Assembly (NCBI GenBank): GCA_949751835.1
Contig: CATKHK010000007.1
Coordinates: 682,001-746,000, forward strand
Direction of reading: 5' to 3'
Source of the DNA: Blepharisma japonicum
Taxonomy: Eukaryota; Ciliophora; Heterotrichea; Heterotrichida; Blepharismidae
Length of the DNA: 64,000 nucleotides
Shown here: positions 43,082-54,048 of the stretch, one piece after another
How positions within the stretch are numbered: position 1 is the stretch's first letter
Layout: the number at the start of each line of letters is the position of its first letter
Translations under genes and position numbers: made by a program
The notes under the pieces: model-generated
Database searches by the model: none
Told to the model about the DNA's origin: nothing
What the model saw: only the letters and a program-made list of their open reading frames with translations

Positions 43082-44578
43082 TTAATTTTGTGAAAGCTGA
43101 AATGCAAATTGTTTGAGATTTACAGGCTCCCCTATGTAATGCAAAAATAAAATCGTATTCGAGTGCCTACAAGCTGCAATTTGTTGACTATCAAGAATTT
43201 TGTCAAAATTTACATTAATTTCATGATACTCCAAGCTTGGATTTGCCAGCATTATTTCATACAAATTAGAATAGTGGCAAAAAAGTGGCCGAATCACGTT
43301 GAAATATCATTCTTTTGAGCCTTTTATAGGAGACACAGTTAAACGCTTAGTTTTATAGTCAGCCAAAACATAGTGAAATACCTCAATGTCATGTTCAGGG
43401 AAATAAGTTGGCTGATATTTTTTTGTTTCTTTTTCATCTGCTACTGACTTAGGAGAACCAATAGGAGAGCTTGCTACAGACCTCGACTTTCTTATAATTT
43501 GCTGGTCATATGTTCTGGAAAGCCTTTCTTTATGCTCATTTACCTCTGGCTTAATGATTTTTTTCTGGTACTCTTCTTCAAGTTTTTCGAAAATTCCTTT
43601 ATCATCCAGTTCTTTACAGACCCTTAAACCTTTGTCTACAAACCATGGATCGTAGTCCACAGTCCCATCAGTCAAAGCTTGAAGTACAATGCATAAAACC
43701 CCGGCTTTTACAGCAACTAATGCAATAACTTTTTCTTGTTTCCCAATTTTTATTTTACTTGTTAAGGTAAATTGAGGGAATGTGTTGGTTCTGACAAACA
43801 AAGTATTAGCGTAATACAGCTTCATGACCTCTTTTATGTCATTTTCTGGCAGGTTTCCTGTAATAATGCAGCCTCTATACATAAGCATAACTGAAGTAAT
43901 AACAGCAGATGGAGAATCTAATGTCAAAATCTCATGAACGATAACAGTTTTATCTAAATATAATAAATTCAAACTATCCTGAATATCCATCCTCACCTCA
44001 ACAGAAACTGGCAGCACAAGTGAGCTGCAGCCTAGTGCTAATGGCAAGCACACCTGTGGATAAATAATCGGAGACGTCGAGAAATCCTCATCTTCATATA
44101 AAATATATGGATAAATCCTATAAAACAAACAAATAAATACCGGATCCAGGGCTTTTTTCAGCTTGTCATTCATATCAAGCTTAAGCGTCATTAAGTCTCT
44201 TTGGCTCATACGGCCGCTTCTGCCGCTTCTGGGCGTCCTTTCGCTAATAAGCTCATCTGTTACACTTGGGAAATTGTCAGGCAAAGGGTAAATATTTTTT
44301 ATTCAAAATAAAGCTTCTTTAAAAATAGATGTAAGAATTGTATCTGAAATGGTAGGAATTATTATAGCAAGATAATAGTTTGGGTATAATAAATCTATTG
44401 CAACTTTACAGTTGGGGTATGATAAAATCTGGAAACTCACTATAGGAAATGGGACTGTAAACGAAATTGAGGCGCTTAATGGGTAGAGATAGACAGGCTG
44501 GTCTGGAGAACGGCTACTTAATATGACTGCTGCATATTCGCTTGACCCACTTACACAGCGACTCATAAGGTCTTCCAT
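43082..44578 (-). CDS. Longin-like protein (CCZ1/INTU/HPS superfamily, tentative)
   Basis: 498 aa after joining three frames through UGA-Trp. Two regions have an alternating strand/helix longin look. The clearest is about residues 190-260, where a strand with VMLMYRGCIITGNLPENDIKEVMKLY resembles the "own-subunit" loop of CCZ1/Inturned/HPS4 proteins, which form Rab-GEF or ciliary-polarity complexes. A polar, Ser-rich linker (about 345-390) precedes a final alpha/beta block. No catalytic motif. The superfamily call is tentative; a Mon1/Ccz1-type Rab-GEF subunit or a CPLANE component are the main options. Confidence 0.45.
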
Positions 44579-44859
44579 TTTATGATTTTTTTAAATTAAG
44601 TAAATAACTTTTCTCTGCAGTTTTTTTCTGTGCAATGTTCTATGAGAGCTTGAAACAAAGCAGTAATAAGGATAAATCACTGAGAAAATGAAATAAGGAA
44701 AAATGATTTTTGGGAAAATTTGATAATAAAAATAATTAAAGTTGTTGAATTAACACATTCTCCAGTGCACCTCACAGCTCGTAAAATCATAAACTTAATC
44801 AAGTTTATCTAAATCTCTTCAGGGGCTTTGCGAACCATTAATTCATATTTGTAAAGAGG

Positions 44860-47800
44860 ATGAGCTTTTACTCTGGCTCTGACGATAATTCTGACTATGG
44901 CGGGTTTGAACCGCAGGTCAGCTCAACTCGCAGGTCTTTAAGACAAAGACCTCAAAAGAAGTAATGAACTACGCAGGTACACTGAGATAGACTCTGATAG
45001 CGAAGACGAGATAGCAGGTGAAGAGACTTCTGAACTGGAAACCTGGCAGGTCTTCCTTAATCCACCCATTGACCAAATCCTCGGTTTCTCAAATGACAAG
45101 TACCTCGTCAAATACAAAGACCGCTCATACATCCACCTCAAATGGCTCACTGAGGAGGAAATCATTTCTGAGGGTCGCAATGGCAAACTTAAGCTCAATC
45201 GCTTCCTGAGGGAACGCATGAATCGACTTCCTGAAGAAGAAGGCAAATTCTTTGACCCAGCCTTTACAGACGTCGACCGGGTATTATTGACCACAGAAAT
45301 CTTCCCTGTTGTCCATCCCCGACAGGCAGCTCTCGTAACTGAGCGGTGGCAAGGGAAATGTGCAGGAATTCTTAGCAAAATCATGAATTTTCGAAGAAAT
45401 GAATTCTGCTACGCTATACCTTTCTTATACCCTATTGAGCAGTCAGTCAATGGTGGAGCTGAGTATTACAAGAAGGTAAGGTACCCAATTGACTTTGTAA
45501 CTATCCATAATCGCTTATACAATGGTTACTACACTTTGTCCATGGAATTTTGGAAGGACTTGGGCTTTGTCTTTAAAAACTGCCAATTGTTTAATCAAGA
45601 TAGAGAAGCAGACATCAGGATCATTGGAGACACATTGAGGCAGCTGTCAGTTCACCTTTACAAACTCTGGCATGGCAGCACCACCGATGCAGGGCGCTAT
45701 ACGCTCAAATGGGTCAGTTTGGTTCCCAATTATGACGTGACAAGTCCAGAGTTTCTTCAAGTCGATTTAGAAGCTGAAGAATTCACCCAGCAAGACGAAG
45801 AAGAGGATTTTAACTTAAATGAGCATCATTTGACTCAAGAAGAGCTAGCCCAGATACAACTCGAAGGTGAGACTGACAAGCTCTTCCTCGTCAAATGGAA
45901 AAATTTATCATATAAAGACTCCACATGGGAATCAGAAAGCTTAATCAACAATGCCGCTAAAATTTCTGATTACTACAGGTTTAACCGTGCATTAGACACA
46001 CAAGCACGCCAAGAAATGACTGATTTAAACACAAATTTCACCAAAGTTATGAGCTACCTCTCTGCAGATGAAGCAAATAAGCGATATAGAGGCTATGGAA
46101 ATTCACAGTTAATCCATTTATTGGACTCTATTGACTTCCCTACTTTTGACTCAAGGACGCAAATCCAGCAATTTATTATGTCGCCTGGGTTTAAGGACGG
46201 AAAACACCTCAGAGAGTACCAAGTTTTTGGGCTAAATTGGCTGCTCCGAAATTGGAGCGTCAAAAGAAATAGCATTTTGGCTGATGAAATGGGCTTAGGG
46301 AAAACAGTCCAAATTGTAAGTTTTATTAATACTCTAGTAAACTCTTATAAATTAAGAGGCCCATATCTGGCTATAGCACCGCTTTCGACACTTGCTCATT
46401 GGAAAAAGACTGTTGAGGACTGGACAATGCTGAACTGTGTGGTTTATCATGACCCTAATGGCTCTGAAGGCAGAGAATATTGTAATAAATATGAAAATTA
46501 TTATATAGACATAATGAAAAGGGGAGGAATCAGTGAAAAATCAAAGCTGGTGAAATTCCATATAATGGTCACTTCGTATGAAGTCTTCATGCAAGATTAT
46601 AACAAATTCTTCGTCGATATCCCATGGCAATTGATTGCTATTGACGAAGCTCATCGACTGAAAAACAAACAAGCCAAAATTTTAAGCTTTTTAAGAGAAC
46701 TTCCTTGTAGGAGATTTGTATTAATGACTGGGACTCCTCTTCAGAATAACACAGAAGAGCTGTGGTCACTTTTGAATTTTATTCAGCCTCAAGATTTTGC
46801 TGACCTGAGTAATTTCTTATTTAAATATGGGAATCTTGAAACCAAAGACCAGGTTGAGCAGCTTCAAGAGAACATCAAGCCCTATCTACTCAGAAGGCTT
46901 AAAGAAGAAGTAGAAAAGTCAATCCCCCCTCTTCAAGAAACCATTATCGATGTAGAACTTACAAATATTCAAAAAACCTATTATCGTGCCATTTATGAAA
47001 GAAACCGTTCCTTCTTATGCAGAGGCACCTTAACGCCTCAACTCACCAATATGGAAATTCAGCTGAGAAAATGCTGCAACCACCCCTATTTAATCAAAGG
47101 TGTTGAACAAAGCCACGCTGCAGGACTTATCAGTGATGATGAAAAAATGAAGCGCATGATCGAAAGCTCAGGAAAAATGGTTCTTCTTGACAAGCTCCTC
47201 CCCAGACTAAAAGACCAAGGCAAAAAAGTTCTTATTTTTTCCCAATTCACCCAGATGCTGAATTTGATAGAAGAATACTTACGAATGAAGTACTATAAGT
47301 TCGAAAGGCTGGACGGGTCAGTCAAAGCTACAGATAGACAAGCTTCTATAGAAAGATTTAACACAGAAGAGCAAAATATTGACATTTTCTTATTATCAAC
47401 TAGAGCAGGAGGGCTCGGAATTAATTTGACGTCAGCCCAGGTTGTCATTATTTTTGACAGTGACTGAAATCCTCAGAATGATGTACAAGCTACTGCAAGA
47501 GCCCACAGAATTGGCCAGAAACAAGAAGTCCAGGTATACAGGCTAATTACAGCAAGAACTTATGAAGCTGAAATGTTTGAAAGAGCTTCAAGAAAACTAG
47601 GGCTTGACCAAGCGGTCTTTGCAAGAGATAATAAAGCTGAAATTGAGAATCTGCTGAAATTTGGGGCTTATAGCATATATGAAGAAGATTCAGGCAGAAG
47701 CCAACAGTTCATTGAGTCTAATATTGACCAAATATTGCAGACCAACACTAGAATAGTGGACTACAATTTAATCAAAAATGCTTATTCCTTTTCTAAAAGT

Positions 47801-49189
47801 TCTTTTGTGTCACATGGGTCAGATACTAGTATAAATATTGATGACCCTAATTTCTGGAATAAAGTGTTGCCTCCACAAACGTCGCTCTCGTCTAGACTAT
47901 TAACCAAGCTGAATGATCGCAGCTTTACGGTGGAGTCACAAGGAGAAGAATTCATGCAAGAATTAGAGCTAGCGGTAAATGAGGTGATGGCGTCAAAAAC
48001 CAATATAGAAACGCATAATATTGAAGAAGAGGAAATTCTCACGTCTTTATTGTTCCAGGTCACACAGACTAAACAGTTTGCAAAAGGGACGAGACAACTT
48101 GCACTGCAGTGGATGAACGAGCTTACAAGACCTTTAAGAAATCGATCAAGTAGAAATAAGCCAGATTCTCCACAAATTATGAGCGAAAGTGAAGATGAAA
48201 GCGGCGAAGAAAAAAATAGAAAAAAAATCACAAGCTTCGGAGGGACTGGAATCATATGTGCTCATTGCGAAAAAGAAGGCTGTGGATGAATTTGTGCTGG
48301 CCCATGCAAAAGAGGATATCATGATCAGTGCAAAGATAAAGAGCTGGACTTAAATCATGACTCAAATCTTCCTGAAGATGAAGAAGATAACGTAGCTGAA
48401 CACTTAGGCTGGAAATGTCACGACTGCACCAAAAACAAAGCTGCTTGCTTTGTATGCAGCAAAAAAGGACCATTCGCAGGACACCAGAAAGAAGGCAAAA
48501 ACTATGAAATCGTCGTCAAATGTTCCCTTAACAACTGTGGAAAATTTTTCCACCTTTCCTGCTTAGCAACTAAGCATAAAAAACGCTTTATTTGTCCTTG
48601 GCATTACTGCGGGATCTGCAAAGCTTCAGGAAACTCTAAATCCTTGCTTCAGTGTTCTCGCTGTCCTAATGCATTCCATTTGCGTTGCTATACTAGAAAA
48701 ATAGTCCGACTCAACAAAAGGTACATTGTTTGCCACCAGCATAAGCAGCCACAGCGGCCGCCAATTTATCCATCCCATAAAGCACAGCACAAAGAGAACG
48801 TAAAAGCACTTAAAGAAAAATTAAGCGAGCTATGGAATAAATACAGCCATTTGAGCATAACTGAAGAAGAAAAAAAGGCTGGAGAGCCAAGGAAAAAGAA
48901 AAAAGTCGCTTCAGAGGAACAGGCTAATGAAATTTATCAGAAATATGGACTGTGCTTACCAGAGGATTTTGACTATAAAAATTGCAGAGATGAGTGGTGC
49001 AGATACTGTGGGGCGAGGAAATCAGCTTCTTATGGACCTGGACCCTGGGGGAAGAAGATGCTTTGTATGACACATGCATCTGCTTGGAAAAACAAAAAAA
49101 CATTAAATTTGTCAAGTTATAAAGACGCGCCTGAGGTTCCAATTGATTTGTCGAAGAACACTGAGCTCAATTATTTGCTAAGGTTATAA
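44860..49189 (+). CDS. CHD-like chromatin remodeller: chromo-bromo-chromo-SNF2-PHD
   Basis: Two exons (44860-44960 and 44977-49189) encode 1437 aa with UGA-Trp at conserved sites such as IIFDSDWNPQND. Domains: chromodomain-like (about 55-110, ending YIHLKWLTEEE); bromodomain (about 160-268, with PFLYPIEQ, YYKKVRYPIDF and FKNCQLFN); chromodomain 2 (about 330-375, LFLVKWKNLSYKDSTWES); SNF2 ATPase with DEMGLGKT (Walker A, about 470), IDEAHRLKN and helicase C motifs (STRAGGLGINL, RAHRIGQKQEVQVYRL); acidic linker; and a C-terminal Cys/His-rich PHD cluster (about 1127-1290) resembling the NSD-type PHD/ePHD arrangement, plus a last Cys motif (CRYCGARK). It slides nucleosomes using ATP and probably reads methyl- and acetyl-lysine. 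The bromodomain between chromodomains is unusual. Confidence 0.93.
44961..44976 (+). other. 16-nt intron in the CHD-like gene
   Basis: GTAATGAACTACGCAG interrupts codon 34 (phase 2). Removal bypasses TAA/TGA and links the ATG at 44860 (MSFYSGSDDNSDYGG) to the first chromodomain in frame. Sixteen rather than fifteen nt, the second allowed size class in Blepharisma. Confidence 0.85.
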
Positions 49190-49207
49190 TAGATAATTTT
49201 AATTATT

Positions 49208-49615
49208 ATGTCAATTTTTGGAGGATTTGGGACAAGAGCCCAAGAGAGTCAGTACAATTATTTGGTCGCCGCTTTGATAAACTTATTGCAAGCCAAAGCA
49301 AATGGGCTATTAAAAGGCACTGAAACTGTAGATGAATTATTTAAGCAGCAAGCCATACAATTATATGATGCCATGGTAACATTTGAAAGACATAAATATT
49401 TATTACCAAAATTTTCAGAAGCGTATAAAGGAATGATAGATGGATTTAAGGTGGAGACTATGAGTGAATTACGATCAACAAATATTCAAGAATTGCATAC
49501 ACCTTTGCTATCTGTTGAGCTTAATGATCCTGAAAGAGATGAGTCAGGAAATCTAGTATCGGCCAAAAAAATCAAAAGAAAAATCACTATTCTTAAAAGT
49601 AATAGACCTAAATAA
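49208..49615 (+). CDS. Unrecognised small helical protein
   Basis: 135-aa protein starting MSIFGGFGTRAQESQYNYL, 18 bp downstream of the remodeller stop. The first 90 residues predict as two or three helices (YLVAALINLLQAKANGLLKG, ALYDAMVTFERHKYLLP), the last 45 are charged and include KKIKRKITILK. No signal peptide or membrane span. No family recognised; ordinary codon use and a complete frame support a real gene. Confidence 0.7.
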   Translation: MSIFGGFGTRAQESQYNYLVAALINLLQAKANGLLKGTETVDELFKQQAIQLYDAMVTFERHKYLLPKFSEAYKGMIDGFKVETMSELRSTNIQELHTPLLSVELNDPERDESGNLVSAKKIKRKITILKSNRPK

Positions 49616-49867
49616 GAGTGTAAATAATAATAATTGAAACAAAAGAATCTGTCTCAATATAAATTATTAAAAATTATTTAGATTTTAAGATAATGCTTAA
49701 AAACATGCAGCTTAAAATTAATAGAAGGAGTCAGCTTATTTGATGTTGAAATAAGCTTAAATTTTAATTTAAAATAATTTTGATTTTCGTTAAATTTTAA
49801 GTATCCAAAAATGGATACATTTTTTATGTATCTTGAGTAAATTTCAATATCATTAAATATTAATAAA

Positions 49868-50293
49868 CTAGCACTCTTGAAATGCCAAACTTTCAAGATG
49901 ATGATCTCATTCATCGATGCTTATTAAAAACTCGCTTTTTTCAGCGCTTTCTGTGTTACTTGTTTCTGAAGCTTGTCCAATTTCTTCAAAAATCCCTGTA
50001 TCTTGGCTTAGAGTAATATCTGTATTCTCGATGAACTCATCAAAAATACTTAAATCAACGCAGCATTGCACTGCAATCTCTTTTTTGAGATTCTTTTTTC
50101 TTGGCTTTTTTGGAACAAAATTTTTTGCGTTTACCTTTTGATGATGGGATCTGCATTGATTGGCGGACCTTGTCCCCACAAACTCAGCGACTTCAGCTCA
50201 GGACCCATAATTTTGAGTCATAGCAAGCTTATATCTTTCATGTTCTGATTTTGTCCAGCGTCCTTTAGTGAGAGTAAGATTTTCAGTAGACAT
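49868..50293 (-). CDS. SHAQKYF-type MYB/SANT domain protein
   Basis: 141 aa; two UGA read as Trp (NYGSWAEVAEF and DEWDHHLES), ending in TAG at 49868. The N-terminus KGRWTKSEHERYKLAM...GTRSANQCRSHHQKV is a one-repeat MYB of the SHAQKYF class (consensus GRWTxEEHxxFLxxLxxYGxxW...TRTxxQVRSHAQKYF) with Trp at both expected sites. A basic stretch (KPRKKNLKKE) then an acidic tail (DLSIFDEFIENTD, GIFEEIG) follow, as in small transcription regulators. It probably binds DNA; the acidic tail could be an activation region. Confidence 0.85.
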
Positions 50294-50474
50294 ATCTAAT
50301 ACAATAATTTAATGTAAAATTTTTCTTAATTTGCAATAAGTGATTAAATATATTTTATAACCCAATCTGTTTACTATTTTCTATAAGAAAAACGCCCTTG
50401 CTTTGATTTCTTAAGTTTTTTAATTTAAATAAATCAAATTAATTAGATTTATAAAGGTTTACTATAAATATTAG

Positions 50475-53168
50475 CTAGGAATTAAAAAGTTGGCACAAGT
50501 GGATATAGTCTACACACTGGTCAAGCTCTTCAAATCTCTGTGAAATCAACAGTAAATTTGCTATATGAGTCGTGTCAAACCCAAGCTGCCTATCATTTAA
50601 AATTGTTTTAAAAGTATCACAATCAATTTCACCAGTGTTATCCTCATCCCACTGCCTCAAAAAATCAAATAAATCAATATTCCTGTCATCTAGGTGATCC
50701 CTCATATCAACAATCGCATCCAGCTCTGCTATAGATAAATAAGAAGTCGATAAATTTGTATTTTGCTCAATCGAGCAGCTTGATAATAAAAAAAACAAAT
50801 GACTTCTCTTCTGGTGCTGGTCAGCAAAGCAACTTGCACAAAAATGGATTCTACAGAGTTTGCAAAGCCTATCAGCAAGTCTCCCACACTGTTCACAGTT
50901 ATGCCAATTTTCTTCTCTTTGTGTGCTACTTCTGTTTCTTGCTGAAGATATAGCTTCTTGGGCCTCTTGAGCTTCTTGGGCTTCATGAGCTTCTTGGGCT
51001 TCTTTTTTCAGTCTGTTTTTCAGCTTCATAGCTTTATTCATCTTGAAAAGGCTTTGAATTTTGATGGCTGCGTCATTTTTCTTGTTTTTTCTATCAATTA
51101 CGAACTTTTTGAAATTTCTTGTAATTATTCTTGCAGCAGAGGCCCTTCTTAGCCTTTCTTTTCTATACCTAATTCTTCTCAAAAATCTTTTAACTCCAGC
51201 TTGGATAATAATAATTGCAATAAGCTTATTCTCGACGTCCAATTTTTTCTCTACAATCTCCAGCTTATCTTTCTTAATGCTTTTTTTCGCAATTTCTGCT
51301 TGTTTGTTCTCCACATTTGAGAGTAGATATGCAGTCGAAATATTTTTATCAATAAGCTGCTGCTTTAACCCATTAACTTGCATAGACTGTTGAGGTAATT
51401 CATTTTCCAATTGATTTCAGACTTCTTCTTTCTCCGCTGACAATATTTTCACTTTTTCTTCGAGCTGAGTCGAAATTGATGTGTTTGGGGTTCTTTTAAT
51501 ATTTAAGTCATTTATCAACTTTTCTAAATCTTTTATTTGCTGAATTAATTTTTTTTCTGAAGGAAGCTTTGTGCTTAATTTATTTACCAAGTTTGGGATA
51601 TCTTTTTTTAGCATTCTCCCTTTAAGTCTCATATCTAAAATTTCCTCTTCAAATACAATAGGGTTATTTATGTCAAGATTTCCTACAATGGCTCGATATT
51701 CTTTTTGTACAGCCAATTTTGGGTTCAAAATAGTGATGAATTCTTCATTAGAAATCACTCCATCACTATTTTTATCAAGCTCTTGTATCATTAGCAGCTT
51801 ATCTTGGTCAGTCAATCTCACTTGAATTCTGGGTAGCCCATCTTTGATTTCTGCTAAAGTAAGAACTTTGTCGTTATCACTGTCCAGCTGCTCAAAAATA
51901 TCCTGGATACTTGCTCCTTGTTTTTCGATTTTTTCTATAACCACATCTAAAGGATTTTCTTTCAAAATGTCAGCAGTTACGTCTTCTAGCTTTTCAATGG
52001 TATCATAAATCCCTGTTTGTGGCATCATCCCAGCTCTTATGTATTTTCCATTGTTTACTTTAACTACAGCTTTTGTGGGCTCTAAAATTTTGATTTTCTC
52101 TTTCAATTCATTCTGTTTGACTAACTCTTCATTTTTTGTGTCATTAAGTTTTAGCTGTTGTTGTAGTAGCTCTTTATACTTTTTACAAAGTTTTCTGGTT
52201 TCTTCATGATAATCGATTTCTCCTCTTATGCAGTCTTTCCCGCTTGTTAGAATATTTTCTGATTTTTCTGTGTTTTTAATCTCTTCTTGGACTTCTTTTA
52301 TGATAAATTCTTCACTGATCATTGAGGAAAGTATAGTTAAAGCTTGCAACATAGAGCCTGATAGAGAGCCAGCTGATAATTTTCCTTTACCTCCTGTAGT
52401 ATCATTTTCAGCTAGCTGATGCAATTTGTATCGTTTTTCACCTAAACTGCGAGGCTGGGGAACTGGAGGTGGTGGAGGTTCGAATTTTTCACGTTTTTCG
52501 ACTGGGGGAGGTTTATTGTACTCCCTTTCACGTTTTATAAGATTTTTTTGAAGCTGCTTCATGTCTTCGATTTCTTTTTGTGCCTTTGCCTTATTTTCGT
52601 TCATAAATGGTCTTATTGCGTTTAAGGATTCCTTGTGGGCTTGCTCTCGATTTACTTGGTCTTGTTTTCGCTGAATTGAGCTCGATATTGATTGAGACTT
52701 TTCAAGCTTATTTAAATTTAGATTTGTAGATGGAGCAGCACCAGGAGCTGCTGATTCAGTGCCTTTTACAGGTTTTTCTAGCTGAAAACCAGTAAAAGCT
52801 TCTGTTTTCTTTTCTTTTGGCTGTGCTTTTTTTGTTACTTGCTTCTTTGCTGGTATTTTAGGCGGATTTGGCTTTTTTGTAACCTTTTTTTGAGATTTTT
52901 TAGCAGCTTCTTCTTGTTTTAATTTATTCAACGCATTTTGGGCTTTAATCAAGCGGTCTTCTTGCTTCTTGATTTCTTCGTGAGTTGGCTGTGATGGGCT
53001 TTCTTCAAATGATCGTTCACTAATTGCTTTGACTTCAGTTTGGTATCGAGATGGAGGTAAGTTAAGTTCAACGCCTGGAGGTAAATCTCTGTTAGAAGCG
53101 GAGACTGAGAATGATATTGAGTCATCTTCGAATTCTTCTTCTATATAGTCTATATCTTCATCGCTCAT
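50475..53168 (-). CDS. EF-hand / IQ / B-box coiled-coil protein
   Basis: 897 aa; the two halves join through one UGA-Trp at 51417-51419. Residues 1-50 are acidic; 60-220 basic, coiled coil; a Pro-rich stretch (220-240) follows. EF-hand loops lie at 429-440 (DSDNDKVLTLAE) and 465-476 (DKNSDGVISNEE). Three IQ-like motifs are at about 652, 677 and 699 (IIIIQAGVKRFLRRIRYRK and similar), then a repeated EAHEAQEAQEAQEA stretch (723-739), a B-box-like zinc finger (758-790, CEQC...CKLC...CASC...H) and a last EF-hand (837-856, WDEDNTGEIDCDTF). Such proteins are usually basal-body or cortical calcium sensors in ciliates; that role is inferred. Confidence 0.85.
50940..51005 (-). repeat. In-frame 12-nt repeat (AQE/HEAQ units)
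   Basis: Several imperfect tandem copies of a 9- to 12-nt unit in the EF-hand/IQ gene encode EAQEAHEAQEAQEAQEA. A short coding microsatellite. Confidence 0.7.
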
Positions 53169-53310
53169 TATATTTTAAGGAAATTTAAATAAACCCATTT
53201 AATCTAATTTTAATACAGAATTGTTTATTTAATAAGATTTTTAAACTGGTATAATTTCAACACAAACAAATTCAATTCAGCTAAGTATTACTTGAAGAAT
53301 TAATGCAAAT

Positions 53311-53535
53311 TTACCTATTGGCAATTATTGCACGATTTCCAAATAACTTAAAAATTGCATCTTGTTTTAGGAAGCTATATTGGAGCAATGCGGTAATGTT
53401 AATTAAGATTATAGGTAAGCTGCAAGTGATGCCAAATTGAACCAAAGACAGCAAGCCATGTAGGTTGGAGAAGCTAGGATATAGAACAAAAGAGCAAACT
53501 AATGCTATTAGTGGCGATATGACTGGATCTGGCAT
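53311..53535 (-). CDS. Possible small hydrophobic membrane protein
   Basis: 74-aa frame starting with ATG at 53535 and ending in TAA. It has two hydrophobic stretches (residues about 5-22 and 34-52) and a basic end (KLFGNRAIIANR). Base composition here is higher in GC than the flanking DNA, which favours a real gene. No family recognised. Confidence 0.45.
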   Translation of the reverse strand: MPDPVISPLIALVCSFVLYPSFSNLHGLLSLVQFGITCSLPIILINITALLQYSFLKQDAIFKLFGNRAIIANR

Positions 53536-54048
53536 TACATTATTCCAATATGACTCTTATTATTTATTTTAACCTTTGATCAAATAATTATAATTTAAAA
53601 GAAAAATCAATTGCCAAACTCACAATTAAAAATATATTAAAATAGAAAAATAATTTACAATACTTGTTTTAATATCTTCAAGTTTTTATCTTTCAATAAT
53701 GATGCATTTGCATTTTTTGCAGTTTACTTACCCAACTCCTGATTCCCCTAAAATTAATTAAATAGGCTATTCGTCTTAAAAAGCCTTCTCAATATCATAT
53801 TAAAGCCGATTTTCAATCTTATTTATCTTCCAAACCTTTTTTTAGCTTAATATAATCGTACCCCAAAAATTCAAAATCTATTCCAATTTTTGAATTTTTC
53901 CTCCACTAATCAAAATCACTTATGCTCCTATTCTCCCCCTCAAAATCTAAGACCAAACCCTTTCACTTTGTTTTTTTTTGCGGTTCTTCTGCCCCAATCC
54001 CCAGACATGCATATTTGCTTATCGAGATACTTCAGATATATTTAAAAA
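53536..54048. other. Upstream region of RRM1
   Basis: About 510 bp without a gene. The last 200 bp on the plus strand are pyrimidine-rich, a composition change from the surrounding AT-rich DNA. No recognised motif. Confidence 0.4.

Noticed and set aside
45018-45384. Alternative frames over the 5' part of the remodeller gene
   Set aside because: They are shadows; the exon 2 frame encodes chromodomain and bromodomain.
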